This document shows, one piece after another, positions 1 to 9,116 of a stretch of 64,000 bases of DNA. The stretch's first letter is position 1. Every line of letters starts with the position of its first letter. Below the pieces are notes generated by a model. The model saw only the letters and a program-made list of their open reading frames with translations, was not told the origin of the DNA and ran no database searches. The DNA is from Actinocatenispora comari (lineage in GTDB: Bacteria > Actinomycetota > Actinomycetes > Mycobacteriales > Micromonosporaceae), in NCBI RefSeq assembly GCF_017312725.1, contig NZ_BOPO01000073.1:26764-90763 (forward strand), given 5' to 3'. The translations under genes and the position numbers were made by a program.

Positions 1-163
1 CGCTGCCGGTGCGCACCGGGCCCGGCGCCAGGCCGCACACCCGCACCCGGTACCCGTCCGTTTCGGTGCCGAAGTCACGCAGCGTCTCGCCGAGCAACTG
101 CACCGGGATCGCCAGATCGAACAGCACCACGTCGGGCAGGGCCAGCACCGCCACCGTACGCAT
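1..163 (-). CDS. GlxA/AraC-family transcriptional regulator, N-terminal part (cut by window edge)
   Basis: The minus-strand frame opens with ATG at 163 and stays open to the window edge, giving about 54 residues. The start reads MRTVAVLALPDVVLFDLAIP, followed by VQLLGE, which is the usual opening of the DJ-1/PfpI-like sensor domain of GlxA-type regulators (beta strand, then a V-x-FDL segment). In the family this domain precedes an AraC helix-turn-helix, which would lie outside the window. It is divergent from the MFS exporter gene at 272 with a 108-nt shared upstream region, so it may control that gene. Family assignment rests on the N-terminus only. Confidence 0.7.
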   Translation of the reverse strand, partial: MRTVAVLALPDVVLFDLAIPVQLLGETLRDFGTETDGYRVRVCGLAPGPVRTGS

Positions 164-271
164 GGCTGGAATCCTACCCGAGATGGCTTTCCAGCCACTC
201 CCCTCCGGCCGGCCCGGCTGCGAGGCTGCTGGACGAACACCCGGCCGGGACCGAGGGAGAAGGGACCACGC

Positions 272-1504
272 GTGGCGCAGACCAGTACCACCCGGGCGAC
301 CGAGCCGACCGGACGCCGGTACCGGCGCAACCTGGCGGTGCTGACCGTCGCGCAGGCGCTGTTCCTGTGCGGCACCAGCGTCGATCTCACCCTGACCGGG
401 CTGGTCGGGTACCGGCTGGCACCGACGCCGGCGCTCGCCACCCTGCCCGCGGCGCTGATCACGGTGGTCACGCTGGCCGGCACCGGGCCGGCGGCGGCGC
501 TGCTGGCCCGGTACGGCCGGCGGGTCGCGTTCCCGGCCGGGTCGGTCGCCGCGGCCGCCGGCGGGCTGGTCTCGGTACTGGCGGTCAGCGTGGCGAGCTT
601 CCCGCTGTTCTGCCTCGGCACCGCGCTGGTCGGCGGCTACCAGGCGGCGGCCGGCTACTACAGCTTCGCCGCCGCCGACGACGCGCCCGCCGGCAGGCGC
701 GGCCGGGCCATCGCCACCGTGCTGATCGGCGGCGTGGTCGCCGCGGTCGTCGGGCCGTTCCTCGCCACCACCGGCGTGCACGTGCTGCCGGTGCCGTTCG
801 CCGGGGCGTACCTGCTGGTCACGGTGCTGGCGCTGGTCTCGGCCGGGCTGCTGCGACTGCTCCGGGAGGCGCCGGCGGCCACGACGACCGACGAGCCGGA
901 CACCGCGGGCGCGCGACCGCTGCGGGAGATCATGCGTACCCCGCGGTTCGTCGCCGGGGGCGTCGGCGGCGCGGTCGCGTACCTGGTGATGTCGCTGCTG
1001 ATGACCGCGGCGCCGATCGCGGCGGTCAACCACCACCACACCGTCGGGCAGGGTGCCGCCGTGGTGCAGTGGCACCTGGTCGGGATGTTCCTGCCGGCGC
1101 TGGTCAGCGGGCACCTGGTGCAGTGGCTGCGGCCGGTACCGGTGCTGGTCGACGGGATCCTGCTCGCCGTCGCCGGCGCCGTCGTGGCGGCCACCGGTAC
1201 CAGCGTGGCCACGTTCCTGGTGGCGCTGATCCTCGTCGGCGTCGGCTGGAACCTGATGTTCGTGGCGGCCACCACGCTGGTGGCCGCCGCCTACCGGCCG
1301 AGCGAACGGGTCCGCACCCAGACCGCGGCGCAGACGATGGCGCGGGTCGCCTCGGCGGCCGGTTCGCTGTCGGCCGGCGCGCTGCTCGCCACCATCGGCT
1401 GGGACCGTACCGCGCTGCTGACTCTGATCCCGCTCGCGATCGCCGCCGCCTGCCTGGTCCCGGCGATCCGGGCCCGCACCACCACCCCCGCCGAGGAGAC
1501 CTGA
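272..1504 (+). CDS. MFS transporter, drug-efflux type
   Basis: This 410-residue polytopic membrane protein has about twelve hydrophobic segments, the usual size for the DHA1-like major facilitator superfamily. A motif-A-like loop, LLARYGRR, lies at residues 77-84 after the second membrane span. A charged central loop (around residues 205-220) divides the two halves. GTG at 272 is chosen because a purine-rich ribosome site (gagggagaaggga) ends a few bases upstream. It probably exports a small hydrophobic compound; the substrate cannot be read from sequence. The divergent GlxA-like regulator and the downstream phosphotransferase gene suggest a detoxification or resistance setting. Confidence 0.85.
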   Translation: MAQTSTTRATEPTGRRYRRNLAVLTVAQALFLCGTSVDLTLTGLVGYRLAPTPALATLPAALITVVTLAGTGPAAALLARYGRRVAFPAGSVAAAAGGLVSVLAVSVASFPLFCLGTALVGGYQAAAGYYSFAAADDAPAGRRGRAIATVLIGGVVAAVVGPFLATTGVHVLPVPFAGAYLLVTVLALVSAGLLRLLREAPAATTTDEPDTAGARPLREIMRTPRFVAGGVGGAVAYLVMSLLMTAAPIAAVNHHHTVGQGAAVVQWHLVGMFLPALVSGHLVQWLRPVPVLVDGILLAVAGAVVAATGTSVATFLVALILVGVGWNLMFVAATTLVAAAYRPSERVRTQTAAQTMARVASAAGSLSAGALLATIGWDRTALLTLIPLAIAAACLVPAIRARTTTPAEET

Positions 1505-1556
1505 GCGCCGCAGAAATGCGGTGCTGCGGCCGAGGGCCGGTCGCGATACTGCCGGC

Positions 1557-2483
1557 ATGAGGGACAGACCCGCGGGCGTGTCGGACGGGCAGCTCGCCGC
1601 CGCGGTCGCCGACGGCTGGGGGCTCGACGTGCGGTCGGTGACCTACCGGCCGGTCGGGTTCGGCAGCTACCACTGGGCGGTGGACGCCGGCCGGCCGCTG
1701 TTCGTCACCGTCGACGCGTTCCACCACGACCCGGCCGCCGGGCTGGCACGGCTGCGCCGCGCCTTCGACACCGCGCTCGCGCTGCACCGCGACGCCGGCC
1801 TGGAGTTCGTCGTGGCGCCGCTGCCGGCCGGTACCGGGCAGACCGTGCTGCCGCTCGGTGCGCACCACTCGGTCGCGGTGTTTCCGCAGGTAGCCGGGGT
1901 GGCGGGCGAGTTCGGTGCGCACCGGGGCGAGGATGCGCCGGCGGTCCTGGACCTGCTGGTCCGGCTGCACGCGGCCCGGGTCGACGCGCCGCGCGCCGAG
2001 CCGGTGCTGCCCGGCCGGGACCACCTGCGAGACGCCCTGCGCGCCGTCGACCGGCCGTGGACCGGCGGCCCGTACACCGAGCCGTTGCGGGCGCTGCTGG
2101 CCGAGCGCGCCGGGCGGATCCGGGAGCTGCTGGGCGAGTTCGACCGGCTCGTCGGGGAGGTGCCCGGCAACGACCAGGTCGTCACGCACGGTGAACCGCA
2201 CCCGGGCAACGTGCTGCACGGCCCCGCCGGGCCGCGGCTGATCGACTGGGACACCGTGCAACTCGCCCCGCCGGAACGCGACCTGTGGCTGCTGCCGGAT
2301 GCGGTGCACGCCGAGTACACCCGGCGGACCGGCCGGCCGGTGTCGGCCGCGGCGCTCGCGCTGTACCGGCTGCGGTGGCAGCTCGCCGACATCGCCGTCT
2401 ACGTCGACGAACTGCGCCGCGCGCGGGAGTACACCGAGGACACCACCGCCGCCTGGACCCACCTCCACCGCTACCTCGCCTGA
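1557..2483 (+). CDS. Aminoglycoside phosphotransferase (APH)-fold kinase
   Basis: The protein has 308 residues from ATG 1557; an in-frame ATG at 1521 would add 12 residues of low quality. It carries the kinase catalytic motif HGEPHPGN (residues 211-218) and the metal-binding IDWDT (229-233), the two hallmarks of the APH/choline kinase fold. The N-terminal lobe begins VGFGSYHWAV, like spectinomycin or homoserine kinase-type members. It would transfer phosphate from ATP to a small hydroxylated molecule. It lies 52 nt after the MFS gene on the same strand. Whether it confers antibiotic resistance is unknown; many actinobacterial members have no assigned substrate. Confidence 0.8.
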   Translation: MRDRPAGVSDGQLAAAVADGWGLDVRSVTYRPVGFGSYHWAVDAGRPLFVTVDAFHHDPAAGLARLRRAFDTALALHRDAGLEFVVAPLPAGTGQTVLPLGAHHSVAVFPQVAGVAGEFGAHRGEDAPAVLDLLVRLHAARVDAPRAEPVLPGRDHLRDALRAVDRPWTGGPYTEPLRALLAERAGRIRELLGEFDRLVGEVPGNDQVVTHGEPHPGNVLHGPAGPRLIDWDTVQLAPPERDLWLLPDAVHAEYTRRTGRPVSAAALALYRLRWQLADIAVYVDELRRAREYTEDTTAAWTHLHRYLA

Positions 2484-2605
2484 CGGGGCCGCCCGGCAGG
2501 CGCGGACCGGCCCACGGTGGCTGGCCTCACACCGGGCGCCCGGCCGCGCCGGACCGAGCCGTGCGCTGGGACGATGACGGTCCGCGGGTGGGCGAGGGGG
2601 TACCG

Positions 2606-3952
2606 ATGCTGGACGGGCTCGGCGAGTTCTGCACCGCGGCGCTGGCCGCGCACGACTGCCCCTCGGCGTCGGTCGCCGTGGTCCGGGACGGCACTCTCGT
2701 GCTGGCCGAGGCGTACGGTCTGGCCGACGTCGCCGCGGGCCGCCCGGCCACGCCGGAGACCCGGTACGTGCTGGCCTCGATCACCAAGCCGGTCACCGCG
2801 ACCGCGGCCGGCGTGCTCGCCGACCGCGGACTGATCGACCTCGACGCGCCGCTGCCGGCCGACGCGGTGACGATGCCGCCGGGCGCCGGCTGGCCGGCCC
2901 CCACGCCGCGCCAGCTGCTGCAGCACCGCGGCGGCCTCACCGCCCACTACGACTTCCGGTACGGCGACGATCCGCGGCCGCCGATCGACGCGTCGTGGTA
3001 CACCCGGCTGTACCGGCGGCCCGGGTCCGGCTACGAGTACGCGAACCTCGGGTACGGCCTGCTCGGCGCCCTGCTGGAGTCCGCGAGCGGGCTGCCGCTG
3101 GCGCGACTGCTGACCCGCGAGGTGTTCGATCCGTTGGGGCTGCACTCATCCGGCCTCGGCGCGCCCACCGGCGCCGGCCCGGTGGCAACGCGGTACAGCA
3201 TCGACGGGCGCGGCTATCCGGCCGAGCTGTCGACCAGCCATCCCGGCGCGACCACGGGGTTCGCCACCGCGAGCGAGCTGGCGCTGTTCGGGCACCGGTA
3301 CGACACGCTGCTGCGGCCGGAAACCGTTGCGGCGACCCGGGACGGCGCGCCGATCAGCGACCACCTCGGGTACGGGCTGGGCTGGTGCGTGTCGCGCGGC
3401 GCCGGGCCGCTGATCGTCAGCCACGGCGGCGGGATGGGCGGTGTCGCGACGATGCTGGTAACGGTGCCGGAGCTGGCGCTGTCGGTGGCGGTGCTGACCA
3501 ACTGCACCAGCAAGGCGGCCCGCGACGCGATCGTCGACCACGTGCTGCGCGCCGAGGTCCCGGGTTACCGACCGGCGGCGATCAGCCCCGCCGGCACCGC
3601 ACCGGTGCGCCGGCTCGCACCGGCCGTCGGCGACTGGTCGGGGACGATCACCACCCCGGGCGATCCGGTACCGGTCACGCTGCGGATCGACCCGGACGGC
3701 GGGGCCGAGCTGACCCTGGCCGGCGGCAGCACGACCGCCACGGCGACACCGTCCGGCGAGTGGGACTGCACCGCCACCTTCGACGTTCAGCTGCCCACCA
3801 CCGACGCCCGCCGCAACAGCCCGCTGCTGGGCCTCGTGCTGACCGCCACCCCGGGCGGCCTGTCCGGCGTGGCCCGCGCGTACCGGGACGGCGACCGCAC
3901 CGGCTGGCTCGGCAACCTGCTCAGCCACCCGGTCCACCTGACCGGTCGCTGA
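2606..3952 (+). CDS. Serine hydrolase, class C beta-lactamase / D-Ala-D-Ala carboxypeptidase fold
   Basis: This 448-residue protein contains the three signatures of the penicillin-binding serine hydrolases: S-x-x-K (S58-I-T-K61), Y-x-N (Y145-A-N147) and the HGG box (273-275). After the catalytic domain (to about residue 325) comes a beta-rich C-terminal part that may be a lipocalin-like appendage, as in other family members. ATG 2606 is chosen for the GAGGGGG ribosome site five bases upstream. No signal peptide is seen, so it is probably cytoplasmic, which argues for an esterase or peptidase rather than a cell-wall enzyme. The exact substrate is unknown. Confidence 0.85.
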   Translation: MLDGLGEFCTAALAAHDCPSASVAVVRDGTLVLAEAYGLADVAAGRPATPETRYVLASITKPVTATAAGVLADRGLIDLDAPLPADAVTMPPGAGWPAPTPRQLLQHRGGLTAHYDFRYGDDPRPPIDASWYTRLYRRPGSGYEYANLGYGLLGALLESASGLPLARLLTREVFDPLGLHSSGLGAPTGAGPVATRYSIDGRGYPAELSTSHPGATTGFATASELALFGHRYDTLLRPETVAATRDGAPISDHLGYGLGWCVSRGAGPLIVSHGGGMGGVATMLVTVPELALSVAVLTNCTSKAARDAIVDHVLRAEVPGYRPAAISPAGTAPVRRLAPAVGDWSGTITTPGDPVPVTLRIDPDGGAELTLAGGSTTATATPSGEWDCTATFDVQLPTTDARRNSPLLGLVLTATPGGLSGVARAYRDGDRTGWLGNLLSHPVHLTGR

Positions 3953-4003
3953 TCACGACCCGCCGGTCGGGCTGGCCGCCACGCCGGTCCCCGGACGGGG
4001 CGC

Positions 4004-4030
4004 GGCCGGCCCGGCAGTACCGGGTCGGCC
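4004..4030. terminator. Bidirectional hairpin terminator between convergent genes
   Basis: An 11-bp stem (GGCCGGCCCGG against CCGGGTCGGCC, one G-U pair) closes a 5-nt loop. It lies between the stop codons of the serine hydrolase (3952) and the S53 protease (4040). There is no U-tract, as is usual in high-GC actinobacteria. Confidence 0.6.
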
Positions 4031-4039
4031 GCGACCGGG

Positions 4040-7000
4040 TCAGCCGTGGCCGACGACCCGCATGGTCACCGTCACCGGCGGGACCGGGTACGGGGTGCGG
4101 GCCCGGGCCCAGACGGTGGCCTGCCGGCTGCCGCGCTGCGCGCCCACCGCGCTCAACCGCACCGGTACCGTCACGTGCTGGCCGGGCGCGAGCGTCACGG
4201 TGTCGCGGTCGAGGCTCAGCCACGGCGCCGGTGCGCCGGCACAGTCCCAGTAACCGGGCAGCAGGTCGACCGCGGTGGTCGGGTTGAACGGCTTGACCAC
4301 CGAACCGCCGACCCGGGCCAGGCCGCAGGCGCTGCCGCCCCGGTACGCCAGCGTCGGTGCCGGCGGCAGCGCCGACCAGCGGTCCGCGGCCGGGTCGTAG
4401 GCGTAGGTGGCGTTGGTGATGGTGTCGTCGCCGATCCCGCCGGACACCACCAGCTCACCGTTCGCCGCGGTGTATCCGCTGCCCCACAACGGTTCCGGCA
4501 GGCTGGCCAGCTTCGACCAGCTGTCGGTCGCCGGTGTGTAGGCGTACGCCTCGGCGTGGTCCTCGCCGCTGGAGGTACCGCCGGCGCAGTAGAGCCGGCC
4601 GTCGATCGCGCCGCAGGACAGGTGCGCGATCGACCGCGGGTAGTCGGCGAGGGGCTGCCACCGATCGGTCGCCGGATCGTAGCGCCGGACGTTGTTCAGG
4701 CCGCAGACGTTGGTGCAGCCGCCGACGAGGTAGAGCTTGCCGTCCAGCACGGCGCGGCCGGCGAACGAGGCACCGACCGGCGCGTCGGCCACCGGGTGCC
4801 ACGAGTCGGTGTCCGGCTCGTACCGCAGGGTCGAGGTCAGCGTGCTCGTCAGCGATTCGCCGCCGGTGACGTACAGCTCCCCGCCGACGAACGCCGCGGA
4901 CCCGCCCTCGCGCGGCTCGGGCAGATCGGCGATCCGCGACCAGGTGTTCGTCGCCGGGTCGTACCGGTAGCTCTGCTGCGTCTTGCGCACCCCGTCGACG
5001 CCGCCGAGCGAGTAGATCGTGCCGCCCTGCTCGGCGACGGCGTTGTCCATGATCCGGGTCGGGAACGCGGCGAGCGACTGCCACGACCCGGCGGTACCGT
5101 CGCCGCCGCGGTCCGGGCCGGCCGGCCGGTGCGTCGCGTCGACGGGCAGCGGCGAGAAGTCACCGTGCACGTGGACCGCCTTCGGTACGGCCCCGGTCGC
5201 CCCGGCCGGCACCTGGTAGCGGCCGTTGGTCGTGCCCAGGGTGACCGTCGCGGCCGCGGTACCGGTGTTGGTGATGGTCACCGACCGCCGCGCGGTGTGC
5301 CCGGCGGGGACGTTCGCGGCGAGGTCGGTCGGCCGCACCGACAGTCGGGCGGCGGCGAGCCGCACCTCGGCGTGCGCCGCGCCGGACCCGAGCCGTACCG
5401 GCACGGTCGAGCTGGCGTAGCCGGTGGCGGCGACGTGCAGCCGCTGCCGGCCACCGGCGGCGGTGAACAGCCAGAACAGTCCGTCGCCGCGGTTCGGGTC
5501 GTCCGGCGTGGCGACGGTCCGGGCCTGGCCGGCGCCCGCGATCTCGACGGTCGCGGGGTGTACCGGCTTGCCGGTGTTGCGGTCGACGACCGAGCCGACC
5601 AGCAGGTTCGCCTGCTGCTGCGCGCAGTACCGCTGCCCCACGATCACGTTGTCCAGCTGCCACTGGCTGTAGTGCCGCTGCGGGCTGGTGTAGCGGAAGC
5701 GGACCCGGACGTCGTCGTGGCCGGCCGCGGCCGGGATCGGGACGACCCGGTGGTCGTACTTGGTGCGGGAGGTGTCCTCGAACACCGTCTGCCAGCTGTC
5801 CCCGCCGTCGAGGCTGAGATCGAGGTAACCGTGCACGTCGCTGGAGTAGTCGAACCAGCTGTCGAACGACACCGTCGGCGCGTCCTGACCGGACAGGTCG
5901 GCGACCGGGCTGACCAGCGACGTGTCCTCGGCCCCGGCGCCGTACGACCAGCTGTCCATGACGGCGAAGGAGCCGTCGCCGCCGGTGAAGTCGACCCGCT
6001 TGCCCGGGTTGTCGAACCGCCACACGTGGCCGCTGCCCGCCGCGTCGACGACCTGCCAACCGGCCGGGGTGTCGGTCCCGTCGAAGGTGGTGCCGGTGCC
6101 GTGGTAGGCGAAGCCGTAGCCGGCGGCGGTGCAGCGGTTCTGGTCCACCGGCACCGCGAGGTCGCGCCGGACGTCCCGGGAGCCGACGGACACCGTCACG
6201 CTGGTCGGCTCGTACCCGGCGTACTCCGGTGTCACGGTGAGCCGGTAGTCCCCGCCCGCCGGCAGCTCCACCTGGTAGCGCCCGGTGGCCGGGTCGGTGA
6301 ACACGTCGCCGTGCGGATAGCCCTCGATGCCGATCCGCGCGTACAGCGGCCAGTCGTGCCCGGAGCCGTCGGTGACGGTGCCCGACAGGGTGGTCGTCGG
6401 GTGCGGCCGCAGCCGGAAGTCGGCGTCGACCGCACCGTCCGCGGCCACGGTCACGTCGCGGGTGACCGACTCGTGGTCGTAGTCGGTCGCGGTGAGCCGG
6501 TGACTGCCGGCCGGCAGCGCGAGGTCGTAGCGGCCGGCATCGTCGGTGGCGGTGGTGTACCCGTCCGGTGTCGACACGCCCGCCCCGGCGATCGGCCGGC
6601 GCGTCGTCGCATCGGTGACCGTACCGGTGACGTGGCCGAACCGGCCGTGCTGCAACGCCGAGACGCCGGCCGGGGTCCCCAGCCCGGTCGGGCCGTCCCA
6701 GCCGGGGCCGGCGGTGCACAGCACGGTGCCACAGGCGCCGTTGGCGCCGGTGACCACGTCGTTCAGGCCCGATCGCGCCGCGTACGGATAGCTGACCGGG
6801 TAGGTGCCGGGCTCCGGCGTACCGGCCAGCGCGTACATGCCGGCGACCAGCGGCGCGGACAGGCTGGTGCCACCGATCTGCAGCCAGCCCCCGTACCCGT
6901 ACGTGTCGTACACCGCCAAGCCGGTCTCCGGGTCGGCGACCGCGGAGACGTCCGCCGCCGCCCGGCCGGCGCACCCGGTCGCGACGGGCTGCTGGAACGC

Positions 7001-7888
7001 CGGCTTCGGCTCGTACGGCGAGCAGCCGCTGCCGGCGGCCGACCACGCCGTCTCGGCCCAGCCGCGCGTGCTGGCCGCGTCCCGGGTCAACGTCGTACCG
7101 CCGACGCCGACCACGTTCGGGCTGGTCGCCGGCCACGAGTTGACGTTGCCGATGTCGCCGCTGCTGGCCACGACCGCCACGCCCGGGTGGTCGTAGAAGT
7201 GGTCGTAGTCGGTCTCCACCGGGTCCTCACCGGCCGCGCCGTAGGAGTTGGACACCACCGTGGCGCCCAGCCGTACCGCGGTGTCGACCGCCGCGCCGAG
7301 CGAGTCGAAGCTCTCGTCGTCGCCCTGCACCAGCAGCAGCCGGCAGCTCGGGCAGGCCGCGGACACGGCGTCCAGGTCCAGCGCCGTCTCCCCCGCCCAG
7401 CCGACGTCCTGGACCGGATAGTCGGTGCCGCCCCGCTGGTCGACCTTGCGGAAGCAGCCGTTCGCGCTGCTGCACTCGGGCAGCCCGTAGTGCGCGCGGT
7501 AGGCGGCGAGGTCGGCCTCGGCGTTCTCGTAGCCGTACGCGTCGACGATGGCCACGGTCTGGTCGGCGCCGCCGTCCGGCAGCCGGTAGGCGGACCGGAT
7601 GTCGGTCGGTGCCAGCGCGGTCGGCGGTGGCGCCGTCGCGGCCGTGGTGGCCCGCTGCCGGCCGGCCGCGTGCACGATCGCGAAGCAGCGCGCGGTAAGC
7701 CGGCCGTCGTCCGGGTCGGCGGGCTCGGCGCAGGCCAGCGGCCTGCCGCCGGCCGGGTCGGACGCCGACTCGGTACCGGCCGGGACGCTCGCCGCCGCCG
7801 GTACGGATGGTGCCGCGAGGCCGAGCGAGACGGCGGGGACAACGACGAGCGCGGCGATCCACCGCCGCAGCGCACTTCTGGCGGCCAC
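4040..7888 (-). CDS. Secreted S53 (sedolisin) serine-carboxyl protease with carboxypeptidase-regulatory-like and kelch domains
   Basis: The protein has 1282 residues. GTG 7888 is preferred because GGAGGA lies six bases upstream; it is followed by a signal peptide (RRW, hydrophobic core, A-x-A near residue 33). The S53 catalytic set is visible: E167 and D171 in ETALD, oxyanion D245 in SSGDIG and nucleophile S342 in GGTSLSAP. Next come carboxypeptidase-regulatory-like beta repeats (about 415-580), a MAM/jelly-roll-like module (about 590-730), another such repeat, an Ig-like segment, about five kelch repeats (about 905-1200; YDPATNTW, YDPATDRW and similar) and a final Ig-like strand region. A long N-terminal inhibitory prodomain typical of sedolisins is missing or very short. 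It probably degrades proteins outside the cell. Divergent from the TrmB-LuxR regulator. Confidence 0.9.
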   Translation of the reverse strand: MAARSALRRWIAALVVVPAVSLGLAAPSVPAAASVPAGTESASDPAGGRPLACAEPADPDDGRLTARCFAIVHAAGRQRATTAATAPPPTALAPTDIRSAYRLPDGGADQTVAIVDAYGYENAEADLAAYRAHYGLPECSSANGCFRKVDQRGGTDYPVQDVGWAGETALDLDAVSAACPSCRLLLVQGDDESFDSLGAAVDTAVRLGATVVSNSYGAAGEDPVETDYDHFYDHPGVAVVASSGDIGNVNSWPATSPNVVGVGGTTLTRDAASTRGWAETAWSAAGSGCSPYEPKPAFQQPVATGCAGRAAADVSAVADPETGLAVYDTYGYGGWLQIGGTSLSAPLVAGMYALAGTPEPGTYPVSYPYAARSGLNDVVTGANGACGTVLCTAGPGWDGPTGLGTPAGVSALQHGRFGHVTGTVTDATTRRPIAGAGVSTPDGYTTATDDAGRYDLALPAGSHRLTATDYDHESVTRDVTVAADGAVDADFRLRPHPTTTLSGTVTDGSGHDWPLYARIGIEGYPHGDVFTDPATGRYQVELPAGGDYRLTVTPEYAGYEPTSVTVSVGSRDVRRDLAVPVDQNRCTAAGYGFAYHGTGTTFDGTDTPAGWQVVDAAGSGHVWRFDNPGKRVDFTGGDGSFAVMDSWSYGAGAEDTSLVSPVADLSGQDAPTVSFDSWFDYSSDVHGYLDLSLDGGDSWQTVFEDTSRTKYDHRVVPIPAAAGHDDVRVRFRYTSPQRHYSQWQLDNVIVGQRYCAQQQANLLVGSVVDRNTGKPVHPATVEIAGAGQARTVATPDDPNRGDGLFWLFTAAGGRQRLHVAATGYASSTVPVRLGSGAAHAEVRLAAARLSVRPTDLAANVPAGHTARRSVTITNTGTAAATVTLGTTNGRYQVPAGATGAVPKAVHVHGDFSPLPVDATHRPAGPDRGGDGTAGSWQSLAAFPTRIMDNAVAEQGGTIYSLGGVDGVRKTQQSYRYDPATNTWSRIADLPEPREGGSAAFVGGELYVTGGESLTSTLTSTLRYEPDTDSWHPVADAPVGASFAGRAVLDGKLYLVGGCTNVCGLNNVRRYDPATDRWQPLADYPRSIAHLSCGAIDGRLYCAGGTSSGEDHAEAYAYTPATDSWSKLASLPEPLWGSGYTAANGELVVSGGIGDDTITNATYAYDPAADRWSALPPAPTLAYRGGSACGLARVGGSVVKPFNPTTAVDLLPGYWDCAGAPAPWLSLDRDTVTLAPGQHVTVPVRLSAVGAQRGSRQATVWARARTPYPVPPVTVTMRVVGHG

Positions 7889-8053
7889 GATCACTCCTCC
7901 GACCGCGCGACGGCGGTCCGGTCGAGGCGTGTCATACGGACGACACACACTGGTCGAAGAGGACTATGGCGTGCTGCCGACAGCGCTGACAAGATTGATC
8001 CGCTTCCGGTTCCGGACACCTGGCAGGAACACGACAACCTGGGGAGGCCGACG

Positions 8054-9043
8054 GTGTGGGACTCGGTGGGTCTCGACGATCTGGACGGCAGCACGTACGA
8101 GGCGCTGGTCGGTCTGCGGCAGGCCGGCGTCGAGGATCTCGCCGCGGCGACCGGATCGCCGACCGGCAGGGTGCGGACCACGATCGCCGGTCTGGTCCGG
8201 CGCGGCCTCGCCACCCGGCTGCCCGGCCAGCCCGCACGGTACGCCCCGGTACCGCCGGATCTCGTTGCGGCAGAGCTGATCTCGGCGCAGGAGCGGCGGC
8301 ACCGCCAGTTCCGCAGCCACCTGCAACAGCTCGCCACCGCGTACGCGGCGAATCCGGCGTCCCGGCATCCGGCCGAGCTGATCGAGGTGCTGGAGGGCGC
8401 GCAGAACGTGCGCAGCGCGTTCCGCCGGCTGCAGGACGACGCGGTGAGCCAGGTTCGGGTGTTCGACCGCCCGCCGTACTTCAACTCGGCCGGCTCGGGC
8501 GCGTTCGAGGTCAACGAGGACGAGTTGCAGGCGCTGGAGCGCTCGCGCGTCACCTACCGGGTCATCTACGAGCGCGGCGTGCTCGCCGAGCCCGGCCGGA
8601 TGGCCGACGTGTGGGCCGGGGTACGTCAGGGCGAACGCGCCCGGCTGGCCGGGGCACTGCCGCTGAAGCTGGCCATCGCCGACGACCGGATCGCCCTGGT
8701 CAACTCGACCTCCGACTTCGACGCGCAGACCGCCTACCTGGTCCATCCCTCGGCGCTGCTCGACGCGTTGATCGGCTTCTTCGAGGCGACCTGGAGCCGG
8801 TCGGTCGCGCTCAACCAGCCCAGTCCCGGCGCCGACCGGGCAGCGGTGGCCGAGGCGCTCACCGACGAGCGGCGCGACCTGGTCGGCATGCTCGCCGGCG
8901 GCCTGACCGACGAGGCGATGGCGCGCGCGCTGGATGTCAGCGTCCGCACCGTGCAGCGGCACATCCACACCCTGATGGACGCGGTCGGCGCCGAGACCCG
9001 CCTGCAACTCGGGATGGAACTGGTCCGCCACGGCTGGGCCTAG
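8054..9043 (+). CDS. TrmB-type N-terminal HTH / C-terminal LuxR HTH transcriptional regulator
   Basis: This 329-residue regulator starts at GTG 8054, six bases after GGGAGG. The N-terminal 70 residues form a winged HTH like TrmB (sequence YEALVGLRQAGVEDLAAATG). A helical and alpha/beta middle region follows that resembles the phospholipase D-like sensor part of TrmB proteins. The C-terminus (about 270-329) is a LuxR/NarL HTH: LTDEAMARALDVSVRTVQRH. It lacks a receiver domain, so the input is probably a small molecule. It is divergent from the S53 protease and heads the exopolysaccharide locus, so either could be its target. Confidence 0.8.
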   Translation: MWDSVGLDDLDGSTYEALVGLRQAGVEDLAAATGSPTGRVRTTIAGLVRRGLATRLPGQPARYAPVPPDLVAAELISAQERRHRQFRSHLQQLATAYAANPASRHPAELIEVLEGAQNVRSAFRRLQDDAVSQVRVFDRPPYFNSAGSGAFEVNEDELQALERSRVTYRVIYERGVLAEPGRMADVWAGVRQGERARLAGALPLKLAIADDRIALVNSTSDFDAQTAYLVHPSALLDALIGFFEATWSRSVALNQPSPGADRAAVAEALTDERRDLVGMLAGGLTDEAMARALDVSVRTVQRHIHTLMDAVGAETRLQLGMELVRHGWA

Positions 9044-9066
9044 CCGCACGACCGGGCCTCCGGGGC

Positions 9067-9082
9067 TCCGTCATTCGGCGGA
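9067..9082 (+). promoter_or_regulatory. Site 1 of the TACGTC-N4-GGCGGA dyad family (upstream of response regulator 9117)
   Basis: TCCGTC-ATTC-GGCGGA; five of six half-site positions are symmetric. Its centre (9074.5) lies 42.5 bases before GTG 9117. If that GTG is also the transcription start (CAGCAT at 9105-9110 as a weak -10), the site sits at -42.5, the classic position of an activator next to RNA polymerase. Together with site 2 it forms a perfect 15-bp inverted repeat flanking the gene (9069-9083 and 9776-9790). Confidence 0.6.
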
Positions 9083-9116
9083 TGACAGGGCGGCGGGAGG
9101 GGCGCAGCATCGGTGC

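Noticed and set aside
4046..9043. A 1665-codon plus-strand open frame antisense to the S53 protease
   Set aside because: Stop codons are rare in very GC-rich DNA. The encoded sequence is low-complexity Arg/Gly/Val, while the minus strand shows a complete catalytic set. Only the last 329 codons (the TrmB-LuxR regulator) are real.
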